DNA of 60,861 nt from the NCBI GenBank assembly GCA_910575605.1, contig CAJTEW010000020.1, forward strand, positions 1 through 60,861, given 5' to 3'. The DNA comes from Lachnospiraceae bacterium (lineage in GTDB: Bacteria; Bacillota; Clostridia; Lachnospirales; Lachnospiraceae). Position numbers and translations under genes: made by a program. Shown here in pieces: positions 25,041 through 33,682 of the stretch. The notes beneath the pieces were generated by a model. It was not told where the DNA came from. It saw nothing but the letters and a program-made list of their open reading frames with translations, and searched no databases. The number at the start of each line of letters is the position of its first letter. Position 1 is the first letter of the stretch.

Positions 25041-27623
25041 TTACCGCTGTTTGGCAGTCAGCTTTCCATTCTCTGCATCAATGACAATTGTCTCACCTGT
25101 CCTGATATCACCCTTTAGCATCAGTCTTGCCACCAAAGTCTCCACATGCTTCTTTAGATACCGCTTCAAAGGCCTTGCTCCATACGCCGGTTCATAGCCG
25201 CCCTCCACAACCTGGATCTTTGCTGCATCTGTAAGCTTAACATCAATCTCTTTATCTGTAATACGCTTATTCATATCAGCTATTAATAAATCAATGATGT
25301 CACAAATATTAGCTTTCGTCAATGGTTTAAATAAAATTGTCTCGTCCAGCCGGTTAAGAAACTCTGGTCTGAAATGTGCCCTAAGCTCTCCCATCACCGC
25401 ACTCTGGCTCTCCCTGCTGATATTTCCATCCTCACCAATTCCCTCCAAAAGATAGGATGAACCAATGTTAGATGTCATAATTAAAATTGTATTTTTAAAA
25501 TCTACGGTACGCCCCTGCGAATCTGTAATACGCCCGTCATCCAGCACCTGCAAAAGGACATTAAATACATCTGGATGTGCCTTCTCAATCTCATCAAACA
25601 GAACAACAGAATAAGGTTTTCTCCTGACTGCCTCTGTGAGCTGACCACCCTCATCATAGCCTACATATCCCGGAGGCGCTCCAATAAGACGGGATACAGA
25701 GTATTTCTCCATATACTCACTCATATCAATCCGCACCATATTCTTCTCATCATCAAAAAGACTCTCTGCAAGGGCTTTGGCAAGCTCTGTCTTTCCCACA
25801 CCTGTAGGTCCCAGGAACAAAAAAGAACCAATCGGCTTCGTCGGATCCTTAATCCCTGCCTTTGAGCGGATAATTGCTTCTGTCACAAGCTCCACTCCCT
25901 CATCCTGTCCAACGACTCGTTTATGGAGCTCCTCCCCTAGATGCAGTGTCTTGCTTCTTTCACTTTCATTCAACTTCGCTACAGGGATTCCTGTCCAGCG
26001 GGACACAATCTTTCCAATCTCCTCGTCTGTTACACACTCATGAACAAGGGACAGTTCCTCATCCTTAACCTTATTTTCTTCCTCTGTAAGCTGCTGTTTT
26101 AACTGCGGAAGCTTTCCATACTGGAGCTCAGCCGCCTTATTCAAATCATATTCATGCTGAGCCTTTTCGATAGCTTTATTTACCTGCTCAATCTCTTCTC
26201 TTAGCTTCTGGACACGCTCAATGCCGACCTTCTCATTATCCCACTGGGCCTTCTTACCTGCAAATTCCTCCCGAAGTTCGGAAAGCTCCTTCTGAATATG
26301 GAAAAGTCTGTCCTTGCTTAACCGGTCCTCTTCCTTTTTAAGCGCCGCCTCTTCAATCTCAAGCTGCATAATCTTGCGCTGCAGCTCATCAAGCTCTGCC
26401 GGCATAGAATCAAGCTCTGTTTTAATAAGTGCACATGCCTCATCTACAAGGTCTATTGCCTTATCCGGCAGAAACCTATCAGAAATATACCGGTTAGAAA
26501 GAGCTGCTGCCGCAACTAATGCACCGTCTGTAATTTTAACCCCATGGAATACCTCATATCGTTCCTTTAAACCCCTGAGAATAGAAATAGCATCCTCTAC
26601 TGTAGGTTCATCTACAAGCACCGGCTGAAAACGGCGCTCTAATGCCGCGTCCTTCTCAATATACTGACGGTACTCATCAAGCGTTGTGGCACCGATACAG
26701 TGAAGCTCACCTCTTGCAAGCATAGGCTTTAACATATTTCCGGCATCCATTGCCCCGTCCGTCTTTCCGGCTCCCACAATTGTATGGAGCTCATCAATAA
26801 ACAAAATAATTCTTCCGTCACTGTTTTTCACATCTTCCAGCACTGCCTTTAAACGTTCCTCAAACTCACCACGGTACTTTGCCCCTGCCACAAGGGCCCC
26901 CATATCCAGAGAAAATATTGTCTTATCCTTTAATCCTTCTGGTACATCACCCCGCACGATTCTCTGTGCAAGCCCTTCTACTACTGCCGTTTTGCCAACC
27001 CCAGGCTCGCCGATTAAAACCGGATTATTCTTCGTCTTTCTGGACAGAATACGGATAGCATCACGAATTTCACTGTCCCGTCCGATTACAGGGTCAATCT
27101 TCTGCTCTCTGGCGCGCTCTACCAGATCTGAACCATATTTATTTAATGTATCATAGGTACTTTCCGGGTTATCGCTTGTCACTCTCTGATTACCGCGGAC
27201 AGTAGACAAGGCCTTAAGAAATGCGTCTCTTGTTATTCCCATCTCACGGAAAACAGACTTTAGCTCACGGTTTGCATATTTTATAAGGGATAGAAAAAGA
27301 TGCTCTACCGATACATATTCATCTCCCATCTGCTTTGCCTCGTCCTCAGCATGAATCAGGGCTTTATTTAAATCCTGCCCCACATACTGCTGCCCTCCCT
27401 GAACCTTGGTACGCTTTCTTAATGCTTCCTCCATACGGGACAATATGAAATTCTTATCAATTCCCATCTTCTCCATAAGCTTTAAAATAAGGCTGTCGTC
27501 TTGAGTAAGAAGCGCATAGAGAAGGTGCTCCTGATCGATTTCCTGATTGCCATACTCTAATGCCGTTCGTTCACAGTCCTGAACAGCCTGCATGGATTTC
27601 TGTGTAAATTTGTTTATATTCAT
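25041..27623 (-). CDS. clpB: ATP-dependent chaperone ClpB
   Basis: About 860 residues from the ATG at 27623 ([11 protein letters not shown]), preceded by AAAGGAGG; the 26 extra codons of the open frame are not part of it. Architecture: Clp_N repeats (1-145), first AAA domain with GEPGVGKT near 200, long coiled-coil middle domain (about 400-525, Glu/Lys rich), second AAA domain with GPTGVGKT near 600, and the C-terminal small domain. The middle coiled coil and the lack of a ClpP-binding LGF loop separate it from ClpC. It unfolds aggregated proteins together with DnaK. A half CIRCE-like site and a strong promoter lie upstream. Confidence 0.96.
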   Translation of the reverse strand: MNINKFTQKSMQAVQDCERTALEYGNQEIDQEHLLYALLTQDDSLILKLMEKMGIDKNFILSRMEEALRKRTKVQGGQQYVGQDLNKALIHAEDEAKQMGDEYVSVEHLFLSLIKYANRELKSVFREMGITRDAFLKALSTVRGNQRVTSDNPESTYDTLNKYGSDLVERAREQKIDPVIGRDSEIRDAIRILSRKTKNNPVLIGEPGVGKTAVVEGLAQRIVRGDVPEGLKDKTIFSLDMGALVAGAKYRGEFEERLKAVLEDVKNSDGRIILFIDELHTIVGAGKTDGAMDAGNMLKPMLARGELHCIGATTLDEYRQYIEKDAALERRFQPVLVDEPTVEDAISILRGLKERYEVFHGVKITDGALVAAAALSNRYISDRFLPDKAIDLVDEACALIKTELDSMPAELDELQRKIMQLEIEEAALKKEEDRLSKDRLFHIQKELSELREEFAGKKAQWDNEKVGIERVQKLREEIEQVNKAIEKAQHEYDLNKAAELQYGKLPQLKQQLTEEENKVKDEELSLVHECVTDEEIGKIVSRWTGIPVAKLNESERSKTLHLGEELHKRVVGQDEGVELVTEAIIRSKAGIKDPTKPIGSFLFLGPTGVGKTELAKALAESLFDDEKNMVRIDMSEYMEKYSVSRLIGAPPGYVGYDEGGQLTEAVRRKPYSVVLFDEIEKAHPDVFNVLLQVLDDGRITDSQGRTVDFKNTILIMTSNIGSSYLLEGIGEDGNISRESQSAVMGELRAHFRPEFLNRLDETILFKPLTKANICDIIDLLIADMNKRITDKEIDVKLTDAAKIQVVEGGYEPAYGARPLKRYLKKHVETLVARLMLKGDIRTGETIVIDAENGKLTAKQR

Positions 27624-27672
27624 AATAAAGCCTCCTTTGATTATCAGACATATATTTTCTTGTTCTATATGG

Positions 27673-27715
27673 ACTATAACATGTATTATCAGCCACGTCA
27701 AGTATTGAGTGCTAA
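27673..27715 (-). promoter_or_regulatory. clpB promoter with an adjacent half-CIRCE-like site
   Basis: On the minus strand TTGACG (27701-27696), 17-bp spacer, TATAGT (27678-27673). Directly upstream is TTAGCACTC (27715-27707), a perfect left half of the HrcA operator CIRCE. The right half, nine bases further, is only about 4/9 conserved. HrcA control is possible but weakly supported. Confidence 0.55.
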
Positions 27716-27773
27716 TTTTGTAAAATTATTTTTTTATGCACTATATACTCCAAAATATCTTTGTAAACAAAAA

Positions 27774-27808
27774 TATCATAGCCTCACTATGCACCTGAGA
27801 CTATGATA
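27774..27808 (-). terminator. Terminator of the C39-like peptidase gene
   Basis: TATCATAGCCTCA (27774-27786) pairs with TGAGACTATGATA (27796-27808), 12 of 13 positions. On the minus strand it is followed by TTTTTGTTT. It lies 30 bp after the stop of the peptidase gene and separates it from clpB. Confidence 0.75.
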
Positions 27809-27838
27809 CCTGCCGTCTATCATATATTCATTTCCAAA

Positions 27839-28735
27839 TTATCCATAATAATACGCCCACATTGCCTGAAACTGGTCCACAATCTCTTCATAGCTCCACA
27901 TCTTCTCACTGTTCTCTCTGCTAAAAGGATCAAGAACTCTTACATTTCCGTCATCATAATCTGTCAGTACAATAAAATGCCCATTACTTGTAAAATCTCC
28001 AGGCCCCATACTACAGATAACCGGATGCCCGCTTGCTAACTCCGCTGCAACAACTGTCTCCGCATTACTTATCTCAAAACAGGAAACACCCCAGTTCTGC
28101 GATGCCTGTTCCATAAAAAGCCATACTGTATCATTAGTATCATCAATATAGTTGTTCTCCATTCCATACGCTGCCACCTTTGCAGGTGTTATAGATGCAT
28201 CTCCGGTAAGTCCTGTAAGAACCATTGACATACAAGTCGGGCCGCAGCCGCTTACTGCAACAGTACTTGTCCCGTAAACCGCATATCCCCAGCGTTCATC
28301 CCACTGCAAAAGATGCGGAATAACTCCCTGAGTTACTTCGCCGACTGTATCTGCAGAGGGAAGATCCTTCTTTGCGCTATAATGCTCTACAAATTCTATT
28401 GTCTCCTCATTTTTGCTGAGCAAATCCACAATCTCCTCCGGGCATCCTGCTGCCCTTGCCTCCTGCTCTACACGTATAATCCGCTCGCCAGGAGTCTCTT
28501 CCTTTTCTTTCTCTTTTTCCTTCTTTTTTTGTTCTTTCCCCGCCTCTTTCTCGATATTGGCTGCTTCCTGTGCTTTCTTTTTATGGATATGATTCGCTGT
28601 ACAGGAAATAATTGACATTATAACCAAAAGAAGAACAGCTCCTATAAGCATAAGCTGTCTTCTTACCCGCTGCCTGCGCCGGCTGTGTATACGTCTCCGC
28701 CTTTGTCTGTTTCTATCTATCGTATCATTCAACAT
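27839..28735 (-). CDS. Membrane-anchored C39-like cysteine peptidase
   Basis: 298 residues. An Arg-rich cytoplasmic N-terminus (about 10-27), one membrane helix (about 28-44) with a Cys at 45, a charged Lys/Glu linker (52-81), and an extracellular C39_2-type domain from about 135. The likely catalytic residues are Gln144 (oxyanion), Cys164 in CGPTC, His253 in GHFIVL and Asp269 in LDP. No ABC transporter domain is attached, so it is not a bacteriocin exporter. Its substrate is unknown, but a role in cell-wall or surface protein processing is reasonable. Promoter at 28762-28790. Confidence 0.85.
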   Translation of the reverse strand: MLNDTIDRNRQRRRRIHSRRRQRVRRQLMLIGAVLLLVIMSIISCTANHIHKKKAQEAANIEKEAGKEQKKKEKEKEKEETPGERIIRVEQEARAAGCPEEIVDLLSKNEETIEFVEHYSAKKDLPSADTVGEVTQGVIPHLLQWDERWGYAVYGTSTVAVSGCGPTCMSMVLTGLTGDASITPAKVAAYGMENNYIDDTNDTVWLFMEQASQNWGVSCFEISNAETVVAAELASGHPVICSMGPGDFTSNGHFIVLTDYDDGNVRVLDPFSRENSEKMWSYEEIVDQFQAMWAYYYG

Positions 28736-28761
28736 GTTTTATCCGCTCCTTGTAGACATTT

Positions 28762-28790
28762 ATTATACTATAATATTTTCTTTCCTTCAA
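28762..28790 (-). promoter_or_regulatory. Promoter of the C39-like peptidase gene
   Basis: Minus strand TTGAAG (28790-28785), 17-bp spacer, TATAAT (28767-28762), 27 bp before the start codon. AAGGAGCG supplies the ribosome site. Confidence 0.65.
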
Positions 28791-28857
28791 CTTAATAAAT
28801 CTTAAAATTGTATATAATTGCCGGGATACGGATAGAATATCGGTATAATATACAAGA

Positions 28858-29168
28858 CAAACTGTAAAGACGGATACCAACTTTTTCATTGATACCCGCC
28901 TTTACTTTGATACTTCAATCATTCTTTTTTTACCTCTTTCGCTTTCGGTTCAAGTCTCTTGATGTTCCTTCAATTCCCTGTCCGATTGATTATGGTGTTT
29001 TAAGTTTAAGCTTTTGGTGGTCTGTACCTTCCTTTCATAAACTTTTCTGATCCCTGATACTTTAGCGCTCTTTCTCATGAATCACATCCAACACTTGTGT
29101 TGATTTGAAATAACTACCAATCACTTACAGCTCGCGTCTGTCTTGCAACTAGCTTTGTTATTTGTTAA
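28858..29168 (-). ncRNA. Putative independent RNA (about 300 nt) in the 28,736-29,376 gap
   Basis: This is the only gap over 300 bp. A strong minus-strand promoter (29173-29202) points into it, and about 280 nt later a 15-bp stem with three G-U pairs (28864-28878 with 28887-28901 or so, loop of about ten bases) precedes a U-rich CAGUUUGUCUUGU. Between them are small hairpins, including CAACAC/GTGTTG (29089-29102) and ACAG/CTGT (29127-29141), and a 42-codon ORF. No known RNA class is recognised. It could be a regulatory RNA or a small mRNA. The stretch 29203-29347 is featureless A/T-rich sequence. Confidence 0.45.
28950..29078 (-). CDS. Possible small basic protein (42 aa) inside the putative RNA
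   Basis: An ATG at 29078 opens 42 codons starting MRKSAKVSGIRKVYERKV, rich in Lys and Arg, ending with TGA at 28950. The ribosome site is weak (GGATG about ten bases upstream). It lies about 90 nt into the transcript predicted from the promoter at 29173-29202. No family is recognised. It may be an accidental frame in a noncoding RNA. Confidence 0.2.
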   Translation of the reverse strand: MRKSAKVSGIRKVYERKVQTTKSLNLKHHNQSDRELKEHQET

Positions 29169-29172
29169 GTAT

Positions 29173-29202
29173 ATAATAGCATATCAATTCCATATTTGTC
29201 AA
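29173..29202 (-). promoter_or_regulatory. Strong promoter of the putative RNA
   Basis: Minus strand TTGACA (29202-29197), 18-bp spacer, TATTAT (29178-29173) preceded by TGC, an extended -10. No conventional ORF follows within 430 bp before the peptidase gene's own promoter. Confidence 0.65.
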
Positions 29203-29376
29203 TATGTTTTTTGTAATTTATTTTATTTTCCATCTCTTATCACATCAAAATAAATTATATCAGAATATTCTGTCTTTTTCTTTTTCTAAGGTTCTGTCTT
29301 TTTTTGTATTTCCATATCTAATTTACCCTATTTCTTCTGATTTATGTTATAATTTTTTATTATGGAGGATTTAAAA

Positions 29377-30222
29377 ATGGGAAGAAATGAAAACATAACT
29401 ATTTTTCAGGATACCGAAAAGCTCTGTAAAACAAATGATATATTAATACATGCTGTCAAGTATTCTTCAAAAAATCAAAGGCTTATATTTGAATCAAAAG
29501 AGGTCACAGCGTCTGCCAACGCCCCCAAAAAATACGAAGCTCCTGCATTACTGCCTGTGTCAAAAAGGCGCACCCTTGAGGCTGCATCCCAGTACAAGGG
29601 GCAGAAAACAGCTGTTTTAAATTTTGCATCTGCCACAAATCCAGGCGGCGGAGTTATCAAGGGATCCGATGCGCAGGAGGAAGCTATCTGCCGGTGCTCA
29701 AGCCTCTATTTTAGCCTGAATGAAAGGGCCATGTGGGACGGCTTCTATTCCCCTCATAGAGCAGCCAAAAACCCTCTGCATAATGATGACTGTATCTATA
29801 CCCCGGATGTCATAGTCTTTAAATCAGATACAGCAAATCCGGAACTCCTTCCTTTGAAAGACTGGTATAAGGTAAATGTAATCACCTGTGCCGCCCCGAA
29901 CCTGCGGGAACGCCCCGGAAATTCCATGAACCCCGGTAAGGGAAATACTCCGGCGAGACTTACGGACAGAGATCTTCTGGCAATCCACGAAAAACGGCTG
30001 CGCAGAATCCTTGATATTGCGGCTGCAGAAGAAAATGAGGTAGTAATTCTCGGTGCATTCGGATGCGGTGCATTTTTGAACCCGCCGCGGATTGTGGCAC
30101 GAGCCATGAAAAATGTTGTAAAAGAACGCAGGCATGATTTCAAAGTTATTGAATTTGCCGTTTACTGTCCGCCAAGAGATGACAGCAACTATAAAATGTT
30201 TGAGCGGATTATGAATTTCTAA
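29377..30222 (+). CDS. Microbial PARG-like ADP-ribosyl hydrolase (TIGR02452 family)
   Basis: About 281 residues from the ATG at 29377, which has GGAGG eight bases upstream; the ATG at 29362 overlaps that site and is rejected. The family signature GGG-x7-QEE (PGGGVIKGSDAQEEAICR) of poly(ADP-ribose) glycohydrolases is intact, with the second Glu of QEE as catalytic residue. The N-terminal helical region and the C-terminal VILGAFGCGAFLNPP macrodomain loop are also present. It would remove ADP-ribose from proteins or other molecules. No ADP-ribosyltransferase is nearby. It is cotranscribed with a dehydrogenase gene 26 bp downstream. Confidence 0.88.
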   Translation: MGRNENITIFQDTEKLCKTNDILIHAVKYSSKNQRLIFESKEVTASANAPKKYEAPALLPVSKRRTLEAASQYKGQKTAVLNFASATNPGGGVIKGSDAQEEAICRCSSLYFSLNERAMWDGFYSPHRAAKNPLHNDDCIYTPDVIVFKSDTANPELLPLKDWYKVNVITCAAPNLRERPGNSMNPGKGNTPARLTDRDLLAIHEKRLRRILDIAAAEENEVVILGAFGCGAFLNPPRIVARAMKNVVKERRHDFKVIEFAVYCPPRDDSNYKMFERIMNF

Positions 30223-30248
30223 TAATTTTACATTAGGAGGACATCCCC

Positions 30249-31184
30249 ATGAAGCTCATATTCCTAGATACTAAAACCATCGGCGAAGACTTAAGTCTTT
30301 CCTCTTTTAAAAGCTTTGGCGAAGTCATAACCTATCCCTTTTCTACCCATGAGGAAGCACTAAACCGGACTTCTGATGCCGATGTCGTCATTACCAATAA
30401 AGTACCAATTAACGAAGAGACTATCGGAAATGCATCACATCTGAAGCTTGTCTGCGTCACCGGAACCGGAACAAATCACCTGGATATGGATTATCTTAGG
30501 GAGAGGGACATAACATGGCGAAATGTAGCCGGATATTCTACAGATTCTGTAGCCCAGCATACATTTGCCATGCTTTTCTACCTTTTGGAAAAGCTCCGGT
30601 TTTATGATGATTATGTAAAGGAGGAACGGTATGTTGACGACCTGGAATTTACACATTTTGCGCAAAATTACCATGAAATTTCGGGTATGACCTGGGGAAT
30701 CATAGGACTTGGGAATATCGGACGAAAGGTTGCCGCCATTGCAGAAGCCTTTGGTGCGAAAGTTATCTATACATCTCCTTCCGGGAATCCGCCCCAGAAG
30801 GGCTATACACAAGTAAGCCTTAATACTCTTTTACATGCCTCAGATATTATCTCTGTTCATGCGCCTCTTAATGAGCATACTGAGAATCTAATCAACGCTG
30901 GGACACTTCACAAGATGAAAAAAAGCTGCATCCTTCTGAATCTTGGAAGGGGTTCTATTATAAATGAACGGGATCTTTATGACGCACTAAATGGACATAT
31001 AATTGCTGCTGCAGGACTTGATGTTCTCTGTACAGAACCAATGAGTAAGGACAACCCGCTTCGAGAAATCAAGGACAGTCAAAGGCTCTTTATAACACCT
31101 CATATCGGATGGGCAGGCGTAGAGACAAGAACCCGTCTTATGGAAATTATAAAGACACAGATTGAAGATTTTTTTAGCATTTAA
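30249..31184 (+). CDS. D-2-hydroxyacid dehydrogenase (NAD type)
   Basis: A 311-residue enzyme of the D-isomer 2-hydroxyacid dehydrogenase family. It has the NAD loop GLGNIG (153-158), LNLGRGSIINE with the substrate-binding Arg, DVLCTEP with the Glu that polarises the catalytic His, and TPHIGW with that His. It reduces a 2-oxoacid such as glycerate or a branched/aromatic acid; the exact substrate is not readable. AGGAGG stands before the ATG. It follows the PARG-like gene by 26 bp, so both are probably one operon, ended at 31195-31222. Confidence 0.92.
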   Translation: MKLIFLDTKTIGEDLSLSSFKSFGEVITYPFSTHEEALNRTSDADVVITNKVPINEETIGNASHLKLVCVTGTGTNHLDMDYLRERDITWRNVAGYSTDSVAQHTFAMLFYLLEKLRFYDDYVKEERYVDDLEFTHFAQNYHEISGMTWGIIGLGNIGRKVAAIAEAFGAKVIYTSPSGNPPQKGYTQVSLNTLLHASDIISVHAPLNEHTENLINAGTLHKMKKSCILLNLGRGSIINERDLYDALNGHIIAAAGLDVLCTEPMSKDNPLREIKDSQRLFITPHIGWAGVETRTRLMEIIKTQIEDFFSI

Positions 31185-31194
31185 AATTAAACTC

Positions 31195-31222
31195 AAGGCA
31201 CCCGGAAGATTCCTGGTGCCTT
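31195..31222. terminator. Terminator between the dehydrogenase and dipeptidase genes
   Basis: AAGGCACC (31195-31202) pairs with GGTGCCTT (31215-31222), 12-base loop, followed by TTGCATT. It lies between convergent genes. Confidence 0.6.
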
Positions 31223-31240
31223 TTGCATTAACCTCAAAAA

Positions 31241-32230
31241 CTATCTAAGTGTCTTCAAAACCCGCAATGCGTTTCCTCCCCATATTAAATCAAGCTGGTC
31301 TTCTGAGACCCCTTTTTCCTTAAGCTTCTCCCAAAGCCTTCTCATCTGTGATATATTGGGAATATCCATATGCTCCATCCCGCCAAAGCCGTCGAAATCT
31401 GTACCTACTGCCGGAAACTCACGTCCCCCGATTTTTATCATATGTAGAATATGTGCCGCCATCTCTTCAATCCTTGATTCTCTCTCCGTTCCCAAAAAAA
31501 CGCCGTAAAAATTAAGTCCGGCAATCCCGCCTTTATCCGCGAGTGCGTGAATCATATCATCGGACAGATTTCTGGGATGGCTGCACAGAGCGCGGCAGTT
31601 AGAATGAGAGGCTGCCACCGGGCCTTCGGCATATTTTATTATATCCCTAAATGTTCCGTCTGACGCGTGGGATACATCTGCGATCATTCCAAGCTTTCCC
31701 ATCTGTCTTACTGTCTCAATTCCGAAATCCTTAAGTCCCTGCTCCATTACCCGGACGTCCCTGCTGTTAGGGTATCCGAGACAGTTTTCATAATTCCACA
31801 TTAGCGTCATGAGGCGCACGCCCTTTTCATAAAGAATTTTAATACGATCCGGATTTTCGTTTAGAATCCCGCCCTCTTCTACTGTAAGTACCGCGGAAAT
31901 TTTCCCTTCCTTTTTATTTTTCATTATCTCCTCATAAGACTGTGCCAGGGCAATCTCTTCTGGAAACATTGTGCACTGCTTTTCCATAAGTCCAATCATG
32001 TCAAGCACCTGATAGAAGCACTGCTCAAAGCCTTCCTCTTTGCCTCTATCCCCTTGCTGCTCCTTAAGGCAGGTAAAGCAGGCAAAAAACTGAGCCATTG
32101 TCCCCGTCTCCCTCATCCCAGAAAGATTCACGTTACAGTCTGTATTTTTTAAATCCTGCCCTGCCTTTTCGCCTGACAGCCGGAATAAAGTGTCGCAGTG
32201 CAGATCAATCAAATTCATACTCTGGTTCAT
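31241..32230 (-). CDS. Membrane dipeptidase family (M19) enzyme
   Basis: A 329-residue zinc dipeptidase of the renal-dipeptidase type, cleaving dipeptides including D-residue ones. Metal ligands are visible: His11 and Asp13 (DLHCDT), bridging Glu118/119 (TVEEGG), His in VSHASDGTF and SHSNCRALCSHPRNL, and Asp in GTDFDG. No signal peptide, so it is cytoplasmic. AGGAAG lies before the ATG. It is divergent from the amidotransferase-like gene at 32344, 113 bp away; both could act on peptides or gamma-glutamyl compounds. Confidence 0.93.
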   Translation of the reverse strand: MNQSMNLIDLHCDTLFRLSGEKAGQDLKNTDCNVNLSGMRETGTMAQFFACFTCLKEQQGDRGKEEGFEQCFYQVLDMIGLMEKQCTMFPEEIALAQSYEEIMKNKKEGKISAVLTVEEGGILNENPDRIKILYEKGVRLMTLMWNYENCLGYPNSRDVRVMEQGLKDFGIETVRQMGKLGMIADVSHASDGTFRDIIKYAEGPVAASHSNCRALCSHPRNLSDDMIHALADKGGIAGLNFYGVFLGTERESRIEEMAAHILHMIKIGGREFPAVGTDFDGFGGMEHMDIPNISQMRRLWEKLKEKGVSEDQLDLIWGGNALRVLKTLR

Positions 32231-32343
32231 ATTTAAATTCTTCCTTTCATAGCATTTACTAATACTGCATATTTATTAACGCTTATATTAACAGTATACT
32301 TATTTCTTTTATATTTCAACTATAAATTTTTAAGGAGGACGAC

Positions 32344-33078
32344 ATGAATCCTGTTATCGGTATAGTTGTCTGCGGATGTGATGCCGGCAGGCAGTTTGTA
32401 TCTCATTCTTACATACAGGCAGTGGAGGATGCCGGCGCCGTGTGTATTATTATTCCCTGTACGGAGGATGTCTCTCGTTTTCCATGCTACTATGGGTTAT
32501 GCGACGGCTTTTTATTCTGCGGCGGGGATGACATTTCGCCACGGCTCTTCGGGGAAGATCTCCTTACGGACCGGGGACAAACAGATATGCATATGGACTG
32601 CTTTCACCTTAATTTTATGAAATATGCCCTCTCAACCTCACTCCCTATTCTTGCTGTCTGCCGGGGTATGCAAGTGTTAAATATTGCTCTTGGAGGCACA
32701 ATTTACCAGGATATTTCCCTTAGAAACGGTATATCACAGAATCATATGCAAAGATCAGAAAGCCGCAGCGACGTCTGCCATCGTGTCGCCTGTGCAAAAA
32801 ACAGCATGCTGTACAATATCTGCGGAAGCTTTCTAGAGACTAACAGCTTCCACCATCAATGCATAAAAACCGTAGGAAAGGGACTATCTGTCAGCGCAGT
32901 GGCAGCGGATGGAATTGTAGAGGCTATAGAGGATTCCTCCCGCTCATTCCTTGCTGGGCTCCAGTGGCATCCAGAATGTATGTATGAATCCTGTCCGCCC
33001 ATGCGTGAATTATTTGCAAAATTTACCAGCCGGGCAAAGCACGCCAAGAATATTTCTGTGCCAATCCAATTTCCGTAA
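32344..33078 (+). CDS. Gamma-glutamyl-gamma-aminobutyrate hydrolase family protein (peptidase C26)
   Basis: A 244-residue class I glutamine amidotransferase-like hydrolase. Nucleophile Cys106 in LAVCRGMQVLN, and His209 and Glu211 in LQWHPE complete the triad. GGDDISPRLFGE is typical of PuuD-like enzymes, which hydrolyse gamma-glutamyl amides. AAGGAGG before the ATG. The rest of the putrescine pathway is absent here, so the physiological substrate is open. Confidence 0.9.
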   Translation: MNPVIGIVVCGCDAGRQFVSHSYIQAVEDAGAVCIIIPCTEDVSRFPCYYGLCDGFLFCGGDDISPRLFGEDLLTDRGQTDMHMDCFHLNFMKYALSTSLPILAVCRGMQVLNIALGGTIYQDISLRNGISQNHMQRSESRSDVCHRVACAKNSMLYNICGSFLETNSFHHQCIKTVGKGLSVSAVAADGIVEAIEDSSRSFLAGLQWHPECMYESCPPMRELFAKFTSRAKHAKNISVPIQFP

Positions 33079-33166
33079 ATATTTTAACTATTTTTCTCTT
33101 ACATATTTTCTCCTTCATATGTACATACTAACCGTGTAAAAGATGGAAATAAAGGAGGAAAACCAC

Positions 33167-33349
33167 ATGTCAGAATTATCAGTCTTAGACCTTCAGAACC
33201 TGCGTCATCTCATCGGCGGCTACGATACATGCCACTGCAAAATGACCGATTATGCTTCCCAGTCCAAGGACCCGGAGATTAAGAAGCTTTTTCAGGATGC
33301 CGCTAACTCTGCAATGAAGAACAAGCAGGATTTAATGAAATTCTTATAG
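33167..33349 (+). CDS. Short Coat_F-like spore protein (first half)
   Basis: About 60 residues from the ATG at 33167 (MSELSVLDLQNLRHLIG), preceded by AAAGGAGG at 33152-33158. The 68-residue frame starting at 33143 reads through that site and is rejected. Two helices with HCKMTDYASQSKDPEIKKLF resemble the CotF helical hairpin. It pairs with the next gene, 11 bp downstream. Together the two resemble the two halves of a spore coat protein F. It is probably made in sporulating cells. Confidence 0.75.
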   Translation: MSELSVLDLQNLRHLIGGYDTCHCKMTDYASQSKDPEIKKLFQDAANSAMKNKQDLMKFL

Positions 33350-33360
33350 GAGGGGAAATT

Positions 33361-33621
33361 ATGTTAGACGAAAAAACAATGGTATCTGACGCCTTAACAG
33401 GCGTTAACGGCGAACTTACAAGATTTGGGGAAATGATTCCTCAGACCGAAAACAAAGAGCTTAAGCAGTGCTTAAAGCAGATTCGCAATGAATGTGAAAT
33501 GTCTCAGGAAAAACTTTACCAGGTAGCAAGGGAAAAGAGCTACTATGTACCGGCAGCAAAGGCTTCCCAGCAGGAAATCGACCATGTAAAATCTGTGCTC
33601 ACAAGCTCATCCATGCGATAA
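33361..33621 (+). CDS. Coat_F family spore coat protein
   Basis: An 86-residue protein beginning MLDEKTMVSDALTGVNGELT, the usual opening of Coat_F domains, with long helices and the terminal YYVPAAKASQQEI. It belongs to the ferritin-like Coat_F superfamily of outer spore coat proteins. AGGAGGGG ribosome site. It is the second gene of a two-gene operon, ended by a terminator at 33634-33672. Confidence 0.85.
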   Translation: MLDEKTMVSDALTGVNGELTRFGEMIPQTENKELKQCLKQIRNECEMSQEKLYQVAREKSYYVPAAKASQQEIDHVKSVLTSSSMR

Positions 33622-33633
33622 TTGTCAAAGAGG

Positions 33634-33677
33634 ACCGTCAGACTGCAAAAAACGCAGACTGACGGTTCTTTTTAATT
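33634..33677. terminator. Bidirectional terminator after the spore coat genes
   Basis: ACCGTCAGACTGC (33634-33646) pairs with GCAGACTGACGGT (33654-33666) with one mismatch and the loop AAAAAAC. It is followed by TCTTTTTAATTTT on the plus strand. It lies between convergent coat and ABC exporter genes. Confidence 0.85.
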
Positions 33678-33682
33678 TTACA

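Noticed and set aside
30655-30668. ATTTTGCGCAAAAT palindrome resembling the LacI operator
   Set aside because: It lies inside the dehydrogenase coding region, away from any promoter, and its codons are normal for the protein.
32090-32115. GTCCCCGTCTCC resembling a repeat box
   Set aside because: Inside the dipeptidase coding sequence, without an inverted partner.
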